Below the pieces are notes generated by a model. It did no database searches and had not been told where the DNA came from. It saw nothing but the letters and a program-made list of their open reading frames with translations. This document shows positions 10,667 through 20,722 of a stretch of DNA of 64,000 bases, one piece after another. The translations under genes and the position numbers were made by a program. This stretch comes from Varanus komodoensis (taxonomy: Eukaryota; Chordata; Lepidosauria; Squamata; Varanidae). Every line of letters starts with the position of its first letter. The stretch's first letter is position 1. The DNA is taken from the NCBI RefSeq assembly GCF_004798865.1, contig NW_025335269.1, positions 17,293,045-17,357,044 on the forward strand. Reading direction: 5' to 3'.

Positions 10667-13665
10667 AATCCAAAGGAGCAAGCAGCTGTCTCCCAGACTT
10701 GCATACACAGCAAACCAGTTCTATTTGGAAGCAGCAGCAAAGCATTTGCGTGCAAACAAGATCAGTGAAATGATGGCGGCGCTCTCTCACCTCGACACTG
10801 AAGACCAGCTTGTGTTCTTGAAAGCGCACAAGCACTTTTCTGAAGCAGCGGACCTTTTGAAGAGAGAGAACAGAGACGAGGAGGCTGCACAGCTGATGAA
10901 ACAGCATGGGTTTGTGCTGGAAGCAGCAAAGCTTACTAACCAAATGGATTTCCGAGCATCGTGCTTGCTTGCCGCAGCTCGCCTCAGCCGGGCTGGCTTT
11001 TATCAACTGAAAAACTTAACAGCCATCTTGGAAGAAGCTTTAGAATTGAGTGAGCAAACAAAACAGAAGTCTGTCAATGCAGAGGCAACATATTTGTTGG
11101 GTGTTTTAAAGAAAGACTTTCATACATTGGAAAAGGCCTTCTGGATGTTTTTGGAAGTGAATCACAATGCTGGTGCTGTGGAAGCTGTCTTTGAGGCAAC
11201 TCGCTGTGAAGAAAAAAGTGAAGCCATCCTGAAATTAGCATCATGTGGAATTGACGTACTTCTGAAGCTTGTCAAAGCTTTCCGGAAGGCAGGCACAAAT
11301 GCTGAGAAAGAAATGGTGAAGTCATGCTTTGAATACTTTGCGATTGTGCAGGTAGATGAGGAATTTTGCCAGGTATCCCAGAAAGAAGGTGGATATATTC
11401 TAAAGTTTTCAATGGAGAATCCCAGTCCAAGAGAGAAGAAAACAAGTGACCAGTTCACTGTTAGCCTGGAAGAAATGAAAACTGTACTGACAAAGCATTT
11501 ATTGAGCAGGCTGAATGCTATTGCCCACCGTTTGATTGATCTGAGCTTCCCCAATATGTGCATGAGATTCATTGCAGGTTTACAGTGCGAGGATGAAACC
11601 TGTGAAGACTTCCACAGAGTTTTGTTATTTCATGAGATAAAATCTATATTTCAGTGTAAAATGCACCTGGCTGCAATAAACAAACTACTGTTAGAAGGCA
11701 AGCAGATGTTCCCTAAAGAGATGCTTCATGAGCCCAATGCTATTGACACACTGTTGACTGCTGATAAGTATGCATTGTGCAAATCCCTTATAAATGCCAT
11801 CTTTCCTAAACACTTCCATCTGAGAATGGTGTCCAAAAGCCCAGCATCATGTAAACACACCTTGAGTCTTCACAGGCGTGACTGTCCAATATCCAGTTCT
11901 TGCAGGATGGTGCTGAAGGAATACATCGAGTCTGAATTTAAAAATGAGACTGCCCAAAACAGAAGAGAATCTACTGATTTATGGCTGAGGGCAATGCAAA
12001 TCCTTGCCTTAACTTCTCATTATCCAGACGTGTTTGAGAGGTTTCTGCTCAGAGAAGAAGATGCATATAACAGAGCGCTGAAGACACTGGAGGAAAGGGG
12101 GAGAGGAAGATCTAAAGGTGTAGAGGGCAGATACGGTATGTTGGTACCTGACAAATATGCAGGGAATGCTGAAAGCAGCCATCTGTGTTTCATTCGACTC
12201 CTGCAGGCATCCATGGACCAACTCTACGTTCACAGAAATCCTGAGAAGTGTAGATGGCTGTTTTATCGTTTCATGAATGTCTTGGTGAAGAAATGCATCA
12301 GCCCTCTGATTCCAAGCATAGGGAACACTGTGACTTTGCTGGAGTTTCAGTTTATCCTGGGCTGTGCTGTTCTCATGCGCCTTTGCAGAAGCATGACTCT
12401 TTGTCTTCCCAAGAGCTACATTGCTCTCTTTCACTTCTGGGACTTTTTATTTGCAAGGAAAGAGCGACACAGAGAAATCTTTTCCATTATACAGGACTAT
12501 AAGCCGGAGGACACAAGAGAAGCCATATGGAAATTTAAATTTCATCTGAAATATTTGGCTGATGTTCTGTGTAATTATGAAGATTTCAGTGTACTTCTGG
12601 ATGCTTTTCAGGACCCAGACTGCATTGTGTCAGGAGAAGCTGAGCGTACTGTGGTGCTTTGCTTAGTGATGTTAGTAAATGCCGATCAAGTGCTTAATTG
12701 GAAATATAAATCTATTTTAGCTGATCATTTTCCTATCATCAAGGAAAGCCTTATGGAAATGAAGAAGACGTGTCCTTCCAAAGTGCCAGAAAGGTTGCTT
12801 CACATTGTGGATCTGATGAGTGAGACCTCTGATGTGAAAGAAGTTGTTGAAGGCCTCAAGGAGCTGCTGTTTAAACGAGATGAAGAATTTTTAGCTGACT
12901 GTTGTTGGAGGTGGGATCCCAAAGCACCGTGGAGCACAAGACATGAGGAGAACAAAGTTATCAGAGGTATTTATTACAAAGTAGCAGACCTGGACAGATT
13001 TGCATATACTGGTGGAGAGGTGGACTATTTTGAAGAGCCAGAAACAGACTTGGAAAAGGACATCTATGTTGAAGAAAAGGAAGATCCACTAGCCAATATA
13101 GCATCAATACGGCAGCAGAAGCAACAGCAAAAAGCTTCTGCCAAGCGGAAGTTGCAGCGCCTTTTCCAGTTTGTCTGCTATCTTGTTAGATGGAAAAGGA
13201 TTGCATGTACAAAACCGGAGTCTTCAGAAATGGCACCAGGAATCTTTAAAAGAGCAGATATAGACCAGACACAGTGTGACCTCTGTGGAGTCAAATTTCT
13301 CCCAAATCCTTCAAACTTCAGTTCTCGGACAGAACCTGCAGAAACGACCGCACCAACTGAGACTGATTGGGAAGACGGTGAAATCTTTGCAACTGGAGAA
13401 ACGTTTGAAAGTCATGTCAACCTGGATGAACATAAAAAGAAATCTGCCTCTTACCAAAAATATTCTGAGTTTTTCAAAAACATGGTGGAACCAGTGATAC
13501 ATGAAGGGATGAATGTGATAGAAAGGATTATGCAGAATACCCACATCAAAGGGCATTTTGCAACCAATGAACAGTCTTCTGTGGAACAAAGTAAAATCCA
13601 AGATGCTATTCAGAAGATTTCTGATTCAGTAGAGGACATCTACAAGAGGAAAGCCTGGGCAGATG
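10667..13665 (+). CDS. TRANK1: TRANK1 giant exon: C-terminal region with CCCH-like and C2H2-like motifs
   Basis: This exon of 2999 bases holds one base of an Arg codon, 999 codons and one base of an Ala codon; the donor is gtaggg at 13666. It begins IQRSKQLSPRLAYTANQFYL and stays open throughout. The first 200 residues are TPR-like helices (AAQLMKQHGFVLEAAKLTNQ and similar). At 11559-11615 it reads C-x8-C-x4-C-x3-H, a CCCH zinc-finger spacing. At 12157-12420 are the well conserved 'HLCFIRLLQ', 'FMNVLVKKC', 'LIPSIGNTVTLLEFQFI' and 'CLPKSYIALFHFW' blocks, and at 12628-12670 'VSGEAERTVVLCLVMLVNA'. At 13275-13433 C-D-L-C is followed after 42 residues by H-V-N-L-D-E-H. It ends 'VEDIYKRKAWAD'. Reverse-strand open frames here are shadows. 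One very large exon at this place is also what mammals have, as I recall. Confidence 0.97.
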
Positions 13666-14847
13666 GTAGGGCATTTTGACGTTTTTACATGCCTCTCATT
13701 CCAGCAGTCACAGCACTTCTTTCTTTGCCACTAAAAATTTAGGGAATTAAGTGCAGCATTCATCAAAATTGTAATGGGAATCTAAACATGCTGACAACTG
13801 CATGAGGTCCTCCACCATGCAGATGTGAGTTTTAGCAGCTACCCACTCCTATAGCAATGCTTGAATCAGGTTTTACATTGCATGCCTACCACCTGGTTCA
13901 CACACAACAGTAAACCATGGTTTGTCTAATTCTCAGTTGGCCACATGGCAGTGAATGCAGTATCCTGTGCACTTGCCATTTCCGCTTTCTGAAACAACCC
14001 AGGAGCCCCCACCCCTTTGGATTGTTTTTTTGATGTCCAAAGTAGAGATGTAGGAGGGATCTGTTTAGGGTTGGGAACCCATTGGATTCCCTGGGCTCAG
14101 AGTATGTGTCCCTGTTGAACATACAGTGCCCCTCTCCCACACTGGAGCTGCCATTTGAGCAGCTGCAACTGACACTGAAGAAGGCTGGTCACGAGGGGCT
14201 TCTCAGGAAATGAGCTCCATGCGACCATTGTGGAAGCCGCATCCCATTTCTGCACTACCTGCAGCACTACCTGCAGCTGCCATTTGGGCTGGTGCAGCTG
14301 ATGTGGAAGGCGGTTGCTGGTTGTGCAACCAGGAATTCACAGGCATTCATGGATTTCCACTCGGCTCGGTTGGCTGTGGAAGACCAGGCCAAGCACAAGA
14401 GGAAGCTTGTGAATGCTTGGAGGGACGGATTCCAGTAGGGTTCATGCCAGCCCTTGTTCAACCCTGGAACTGATGAGACTGACCACAAACAGTGGGTTAA
14501 AACTCTGTGTTCATTAATCCTCAACAACGTGCAGTGCCGAGTTGGGATGTCACAACAGTCTCAGGAGTGAGATGTTTCAAAATCAGCATGTTTGCTCACT
14601 CTTGCATGTGCTCATCAACAGCCCATGATTTGTTTGTTAATCACAGGTTGTTTGATCAAGTGAACCAGGACTTCTGGTTTCTTAACATCTGTAAGCAACC
14701 ATCATGTGCATATATGCTGACTTTTCCAAACACCCCCCATGAATATCCATTGTTTTAACATATTGCTAAAACTATTTCTGTCATGCATTACCACTTCTAT
14801 CACCTCCATCATTCTAACTTACTGCATTAATTTGTATTCTATTCTAG
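13666..14847 (+). other. TRANK1 intron
   Basis: Most of it is a candidate hAT-like MITE at 13892-14669. Outside that I see nothing recognisable. The acceptor is 'tattctattctag' before 14848. Confidence 0.55.
13892..14669. mobile_element. Candidate non-autonomous DNA transposon with CCTGGTTCAC ends
   Basis: The left end CCTGGTTCACACACAACAGT is matched in inverted orientation by the right end GTGAACCAGG (10 of 10), followed inward on both sides by degenerate 'aaccatggttt'-like palindromes. The copy is old and no exact target duplication is visible. Short 'ccatgggtt' blocks of the same kind also occur near 19140 and 58070. Confidence 0.5.
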
Positions 14848-14949
14848 CTGAAGAGACCTTGTCCAAGTTGGCTAAAAATTTGAATTCTAATTTAGACAAT
14901 GGTATAAAATGGCTGGAGAAAGCAGAATCCTACCTACTAAAGGAGGAAG
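14848..14949 (+). CDS. TRANK1: TRANK1 penultimate coding exon
   Basis: Two bases complete an Ala codon, then 33 codons plus one base; the donor is gtatat at 14950. It encodes (A)EETLSKLAKNLNSNLDNGIK then WLEKAESYLLKEE. With the previous exon it reads 'RKAWADAEETLSKL', matching the mammalian 'RKAWAGAEEAMTRL' region as remembered. It is helical, with heptad-like leucines, and may extend a coiled coil from 'IQDAIQKISDSVEDIYKRKAW'. Confidence 0.92.
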
Positions 14950-16115
14950 GTATATTTTATGTACATCTATATACAGCAAGTCAATATATAATGTTATAGT
15001 GGTTAAAATCAAAAGATTTATTTAGATATTAACTGTACTCTAATTTGTAAGAACAATTAGGTATTGTGCGGTAGGCCTGCTCACTTACTTTGCATGCAAC
15101 TTGTAATTAGTAATTGCAATTGAGAGGATTCAAGGTAAGATGCCCACTTTCTTGCATCGGTGCTGTGAAAAGCAGAAGCTTCCCTTGCCAATTTTTATGC
15201 TTTTTGTTCAATTGCTACACACCACAGATCCCCACGATGTGGCAAAACCCTTCTTGCACATGATAAGAAAATGATGGCATAGAAGCACAGTGGAAAAAAA
15301 TCTTTCATACTGTGCTTGTGTGTACAAAACCATGGGGCATTTTCACATCAGACGAGCAACCGCAGCCTAGATGTAAACGAGGGCAAACTCGTAGAGAAGG
15401 GGAGATTTCAGTGAGTGCAGAAAAAAAGCTGCAAGTAGCTGTCCTATTTTGCATTTTATTGTCCTAGGCAAGTGCGTTTGCTCTGCTTTGTGCCTGGCTG
15501 GAGCGGGATCTCTGCGGTGCAATCACTTTACTCAGCAAGGAGGGGACCCTGGGGACTACCTGTGCTGTGGCAGAACAGGGGTTTCCAGGGCTGCTGTCAC
15601 CTCATTCTCAGGGAGCCCTGAGCTACTGAACAGGGTAGAAAAAACCAAAATAAATGAATAAATAGAGCTCTTCAGGAGGAGGAAGGCAGCTGCAGGAGAA
15701 TATGAGAATGGTGGTGGCAGCGGCAGCTGCTGAGGGACTGAGGGTGAGGGTCTTTGGGGAGGAAACGGGGGCAATGCTCCCACCCCAAACAGCAAGGGTC
15801 TCATGCCAGCCCTGTGAGCCACTTACTCTCTATGGTAATTAAACAAACGTCAATTTTAAGTGTGCAGCAGTCTACAGTGGGGTGGTTTCCAGGTATAACA
15901 ACATTCATGCAGGTTTTTTTCTGAATTAAGATCAAGATAAATTTACAGGAGGAGTCATGCGGAAAGCATTAGTATTGTTTTCCCTGTGGGTTCTGTACAT
16001 TTAACATCTGTATGGCAGGGCTTCGACTGGAGCTTCTCTGCATGTGGCTTTTAATGCACCATTGAACAGAGGCCTCCCCTTCCAGGTTCTTTGTGGGATT
16101 AAGATCAAATACTAT

Positions 16116-16469
16116 ATACCGTGTTTCCCCGAAAATAAGACGGGGTCTTATATTAATTTTTGCTCCAAAAGATACATTAGGGCTTATTTTCAGGTGACAT
16201 CTTATTTTTTTCATGTGCAACAATTGACATTTATTCATTTATTCATGTACAAAAATCTACATTTATTCAAATACAGTCATATAATCTTCTGGAACATCAT
16301 CATAATTCTCCAAATCCCAAATTGTGTTGCAACAGATGTACTAAATGCATCCATCTGGTTGATGACCTTAAATGGGGCTTATTTTTGGGGTAGGGCTTAT
16401 ATTACAAGCATCCTGAAAAATCATGCTAGGGCTTATTTTCTGGTTTCTAATTTTCAGGGAATCATGGTA
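16116..16469. mobile_element. Mariner-like MITE with TA target duplication
   Basis: After TA at 16116-16117 the left end reads ACCGTGTTTCCCCGAAAATA; the inverted right end before TA at 16468-16469 reads ACCATGATTCCCTGAAAATT. Subterminal 'gggcttattttc' and 'gtcttatattaatttttgctcc' blocks recur in inverted form inside both arms, as in the widely spread 'ataagccc' family of vertebrate genomes. It has no transposase frame, so it is non-autonomous. TA duplication and TIR layout point to the Tc1/mariner superfamily. Confidence 0.75.
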
Positions 16470-16580
16470 CCTGTTTTTTTCCCTATAGTTTTTTTTTTCC
16501 CTCTGCCTTCCTGAATGTTCCATTAAACAACCATAAGGTGGCACTGTGGTATAGCACAATTGCAGAAATAGGGGCATTTC

Positions 16581-16722
16581 TTCTACTACTACTACTGCAT
16601 TACATTTCTATCCTGCCCATAGCCAAAGCTCTCTGGGCAGTTCACATTTTAAAGCGCCCATTCAGATTTCATCCAGGCCCAACCCTGCTTAGCTTCCAAG
16701 ATTAGGCAGGACCAGACACTTG
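16581..16722 (-). repeat. 5S rRNA-derived SINE with LINE-like tail
   Basis: On the minus strand, 'aatcttggaagctaagcagg' then 'gttgggcctgg' and, after a short gap, 'gaatggg' match the inner promoter region (box A to box C) of 5S rRNA ('gatctcggaagctaagcagg', 'gtcgggcctgg', 'ggatggg'). Next comes a LINE-like 3' end ('aactgcccagagagctttgg', 'ctatgggcaggatagaaatgtaatg') and a (TAG)n tail. Head, LINE-derived tail and simple repeat are the layout of a 5S-headed SINE. The 5S part is partial and not a working gene. Confidence 0.75.
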
Positions 16723-17043
16723 AGGCTAAATGAAAACTGATTTTAGCATGATTTATTGTGCTAGCTAGGTAGTAGCTCATTTTCCTTACATTAAAAATGC
16801 TTGGAAAGCATGGGAGAGGCCCTAAAGGATGATGACCTCATATAAAGTATCCCCATATTACTAAGAATAGGGAAACTCGAGCATACAATAAATATGCTTG
16901 CATAGAGAAACTCATGGTTCTTTTTGGTAAAACAGTACAGTCATGGGAAAGTGGCACCTGTCATGTATTGTCACAGGGTTTCTTTAGGAATGAAAATTAA
17001 GGGCCCAAAGGAAGTAGTAAGGCAAAGAGGTCCATTACCTGCC

Positions 17044-17168
17044 CACTCCCTAGGCTATCCTTCCCCAGACAATGCCTTCCTGTTTCCTGTTGCTGTCCTA
17101 ATTGGCAATCAGGGAAGTTGTAGTCCAAAACTTCTGGAGACCATCAGGTGTTGGGGAAAGTTGCCCTA
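17044..17168. mobile_element. Palindromic MITE copy, partial
   Basis: 'ggcaatcagggaagttgtagtccaaaac' followed by 'ttctggagaccatcaggtgttggggaaagttgccc' matches the right arm of the ccctccag palindromic family; the left arm is badly decayed. Confidence 0.5.
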
Positions 17169-17521
17169 GGTACCATAAAGTTATGTCAGGTGCTTTCTTT
17201 AGGTAAATACCTAGTTTTTCATAAGTTTAAACTTGCATCTGCCAAGGAAACCTTATTCCTGACTGAAGTGAAACAGTGAATCCAAGCTTTTTTTCTTTCT
17301 TCTTCTGAAGGTTTAGGTGCTGAAAAAGGTGGCTGATGTGATGGAAATCTCAGTTAACCATTCTGTTTCAATTACAAATAACAGCTGCAAAAACATGTTT
17401 TTCTGATTCCAAAGTAATTTTTTCTAAGATGAGCCTTGTTAGTAAATAGCCTGCTGTGTATTTGGCTTATAGCTATGTCGGTGTCTATCATCTTGAACAG
17501 TTTCTTCTTCTTTTAAACTAG

Positions 17522-17631
17522 AATTTGATGATGACAAAGACATGGACAATGAAGTGAAAGGTGAAGAAGTAACCTTTGAGGAACTGCATCGCAAAAAGCC
17601 ATTGAGAAAGAAGAGGAAATGTAAAAAATGA
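17522..17631 (+). CDS. TRANK1: TRANK1 last coding exon with basic C-terminus
   Basis: The exon completes a Glu codon (G|AA) and encodes FDDDKDMDNEVKGEEVTFEE then LHRKKPLRKKRKCKK and TGA at 17629-17631. An acidic stretch is followed by a lysine/arginine-rich tail. Mammalian TRANK1 ends in a similar acidic then basic tail ('EDDYENEVEDFGEL' then an R/K-rich end, from memory), which supports the stop. K-K-P-L-R-K-K-R-K resembles a monopartite nuclear localisation signal; this is inference from composition only. Confidence 0.92.
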
Positions 17632-18540
17632 AATGTTAAGTGCTGTGATCTATACCTCCTTTGATTTCAACAGTATTTTATTTACAGTTTTAAAACCTTA
17701 CCATTAAAGTCTAAAAATACACACAAACAGAAAATAGAATGTGAAGTGTACCGGCAACATTTTTTCTCCTACAGGAGTTTGCATCGAATACCAGCTGATA
17801 ATCATTGGAGTCTGATTTTAAACATACTCAGAGAAGCGGGATTTTGGGTACAATCAACTCATCAACAGTGAAACAGTCCAGTAGAAGTCATTTGGCAGAA
17901 AGCCCCAAGTCTTATTTGGTAGGGAAAGGATGCTTAGCCCCTTACAACCTCCCCCACCCCCTGTATGCGCACATTTTCCAGTGAATACAGGAGTTATTCT
18001 AAGGAAAACACTCCCCACTCTTCTCAATGCCAGATTGCATCCTCCCTCTGGTACTCTGCTTTTTTGGCAGAGGTTCAGGATTATAGATCTCCATCACATG
18101 TTGAATTGCACCTTTAAAAAAACCAATGCATCAGTCACTGGTAGAGGAGGATGAGGAAGAATCTTCTCTACTTTCAGTTCTCAGCTTGAAAAATAAAACA
18201 TCTTTACCTACCTGCTACAGTAGGAACAGCCACAGCAAGAAGTGGGATTTTCATGCTGAATAAAAACATAACATTTTAAGGCATTAAACAAGTGGAAATG
18301 CCGCTGTGAATTTGTGAGAACCATGCTTGCCGTTTTACCTGGAGTCTCAGAAACAGGTTGGACTCATCCATGGTGCTTATTTTTCTCATTTGTTTTGATA
18401 TTAATTAATTTTTACATATGTCTTAAATTATGTCTCTTCACAGTTACATTGTTGTATATGTTTTAAGTGGAAAATTTTTTACACATTTCAGATTCCAAAA
18501 ATAAAGTGTAACATGGCATTGTTTTAAAAAGAAAATAAAC
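17632..18540 (+). other. TRANK1 3' UTR (extent inferred)
   Basis: Non-coding sequence after the stop with poly(A) signals: ATTAAA at 17703-17708, AATAAA at 18192-18197, 18259-18264 and 18500-18505. Spacing suggests alternative 3' ends. No strong GT-rich downstream element can be picked out by eye, so the true end is unknown. Confidence 0.6.
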
Positions 18541-18654
18541 CATGGTGATATTATAAGCTTCCCTCATGTCTTCAATAACTGGGTATAAAAGGGAATTGGC
18601 CAAATGCCTGGAGGATAAGGCTACTGGCCATGAGGCCTGTTTGTTATTTTTGGT

Positions 18655-18800
18655 ATTCATGGTGGTACGTCTGAATACCAGTTGTGGGGAACCTAACTAG
18701 AAAGGTGCAGTTATATTCATAGTCTGCTTGAGGCTTCCCTGGAGGCGGCTGCTTGACTAATGTGGGAACAAAATGCTGGACCATAAAGGCCTTTGGTACC
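18655..18800 (+). mobile_element. LINE 3' fragment (squamate CR1-like), decayed
   Basis: 'gtctgaataccagttgtggggaac' then 'tgcttgaggcttccctggaggcggctg' and 'aaaatgctggaccataaaggcctttgg' follow the order of a repeat 3' end that recurs at 23880-24190 (there 'tgcttgagggatcctgtggcagctgg', 'gtgctagactggatggacctcc'). The clade is inferred; I cannot verify it against a library. Confidence 0.5.
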
Positions 18801-20590
18801 ATTTTGCAACTGTGGGTGACTCTGCATAAATCCCACCAGTGAAGGAGGGCACCCACTCTTCCAAGGCAGTCCATTCCACCGTTAGTTTTTATTACTGGGT
18901 TGTTTCTCCTAATGTTTAGAAGTCTCATTCCCTGCAGTTGCTACCCTTTACTTCTAATCCAGCCCACTGGAACGACAGAGTAAGTTGCTGTTTCACATGA
19001 CAGACACATCAACCCACAGTGGCTTGATTTTCCTGTGGAAGCTGTTGCATCATACCAGGTGGCCACAGCTTCCCTGCTTGCTATGACTTGTCTCATTGGA
19101 AGGTAGGCAGGGTTATTCAGCCCTCAAATAGCTCCTGAAATAAGCCATGGGTTATTTGCAGGTTGTCCAATCTTCAATCCCTGCTGCCCAGATTTGTGCA
19201 ACAGTGTAAGCTGGGCATTGTGCAAAAATGTGACTGCAGGCCTCCAGCACAACACAGCAGGTAGGTGAAACCAGAGACCTTGTGCAAATTGAGTGTGTAT
19301 CCTAGAATCTACCTCGGCACTTTGTTCTTGCCTTACCTATTGAGAGACATCATCAGAGGTCGGCATAAGCTGTCTTTCAGGAAAGCCATTAGTCATCTCA
19401 CTGAGCAACCCATGATCAATTCACTTCCAAGGAACCTCACGGGCTTCCACAAAGCACGGCTTGAGAACTACTGAGGGAAAAGACATACATGCACTGCATG
19501 CCAGCCAAGTTTTCAAATATATTTCTAAACTGTGCAGTGTACACTGAACTGCTAAGAGGTTCTTTCTTCTTACCCACACATAGACAGCACTGCAGCAAAT
19601 GTACTCTGATTAAACCAGGCACTTTGAAGTGGGTGTGTGGAGGAGGATGCAAGATCATCTTTGTCTCTTAATTTTTAACCAGCTAGCTTATTCTCAAGGT
19701 ATAAAACAGATCTCTCTCTCCTTCTCTCTTGCTAGCACATGGAAATGAAATCTGCTATGACATGCCTTTAGTCTTTCATTCCTTCAACTTCTATGTGCAT
19801 TTATGACATACTAGCAAAACAAAAGGATGAATTAAAGTGCAACCTGATACGTGTGTAAGACAAAAAAAACCCTACAGCTCCCCACATGCCCTGGCCAGTC
19901 ATGTTGGATTGCCTTTTAATGTCCAATGAATAAGGAAAGGAAGAATCCTATCTGAAGCCTATTAAATTGCTTTTTCTAAAAAGATTACAGGATAGTTTCA
20001 CATGAAATAAATAGGGATTGTCCTGCCTAATTTTGTGTGTGCTCAGGCTGAAGCAAATTAGTGCATCTTACTCCCACGTAAGTATATAGGACCGCCACCT
20101 AGAGTTAGTAATAATTCTGATTATGTCAAGAGTCTTGTGCACTTGTATTGGGTACAAATCTGCAGGAACCCTCGGCTTAAAAAACACAGTTTCTGCAGCT
20201 AGGAAACTTTCTGCAGCCTGAATAAATGAAATGAAGCACACCTGCATATATTTGTTGTTTTCAAGTATTCTGTCATGGATCCTCATAGGGAGCTGCAAAG
20301 AGCTCTGAATTATTTGCTCATATGTGATATTTACTAACTGAAGGGCTAAAAGCTTGCATTTGTAAACAAACAAAAGGTTAGATTCTTAGGATAATGAGCT
20401 CTGTGCAGGATATTCAGTTCCAGTTGATCAAACAGTAAACAGTAAACTACTATTGGAAGGGGTGCCTGGCATTTATAAGCAATTTTTAAAAACTGGAAGC
20501 CTCTATCACCTGACTTTCAGAATTTAAATCTAACTCAAAATATAAAAGTACACCAATAAGAACAAAATCAGTGTTTAAAATGTGAGGTTT
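18801..20590. other. Intergenic, mostly unassigned
   Basis: Weak 'taagccatgggttatttgcagg' near 19140 resembles DNA-transposon palindromes in this window. I see no gene-like frame; the longest open stretches have no recognisable similarity. Confidence 0.4.
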
Positions 20591-20594
20591 GCTG

Positions 20595-20722
20595 ATGCTT
20601 ATTTCTGTTATATGTGGGTTTTTTGTTATGTTTTAATTAAGCTGTTTTTAATCTGTGTTTTATTATTTGTATCTGCTTTGGATGCCAGCTTGGTGGAAAG
20701 CGAGGTGATAAACAAACATGCT
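20595..20722 (+). repeat. Decayed LINE 3' tail
   Basis: 'gttttaattaagctgtttttaatctgtg' then 'tttggatgccagcttggtggaaagcgaggtgataaac' resembles the 3' ends of L2/CR1 LINEs in reptiles, where 'gccgcc...gaaaggcggtataaa' is usual. It is too short to place in a clade. Confidence 0.4.

Larger units (their letters stand above)
14950..17521 (+). other. TRANK1 last intron
   Basis: It contains a TA-flanked mariner-like MITE (16116-16469), a 5S-rRNA-derived SINE (16581-16722, minus) and a palindromic MITE piece (17044-17168). The stretch 15000-16100 is unassigned; it is locally richer in GC around 15450-15800 with no recognisable coding potential. The acceptor is 'cttcttttaaactag' before 17522. Confidence 0.55.
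725..18540 (+). other. TRANK1: TRANK1 gene, 3' half (10 coding exons plus 3' UTR)
   Basis: Ten + strand exons with GT-AG borders join in phase into one reading frame of 1373 residues ending in TGA. The conceptual protein resembles, along its whole length, my memory of the C-terminal part of vertebrate TRANK1 (tetratricopeptide and ankyrin repeat containing 1, also called lupus brain antigen 1), which in human is about 2900 residues. The 5' half, with the ankyrin repeats and the first helicase motifs, lies left of the window. The biochemical role of TRANK1 is not established; the family has an SF1 (UvrD/UPF1-like) helicase module. Codons are open in every exon, so the gene looks functional. 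Confidence 0.95.

Noticed and set aside
16630-16722. 5S rRNA gene
   Set aside because: Only the central part is present, with substitutions and a direct join to a LINE-like tail; it is a SINE.
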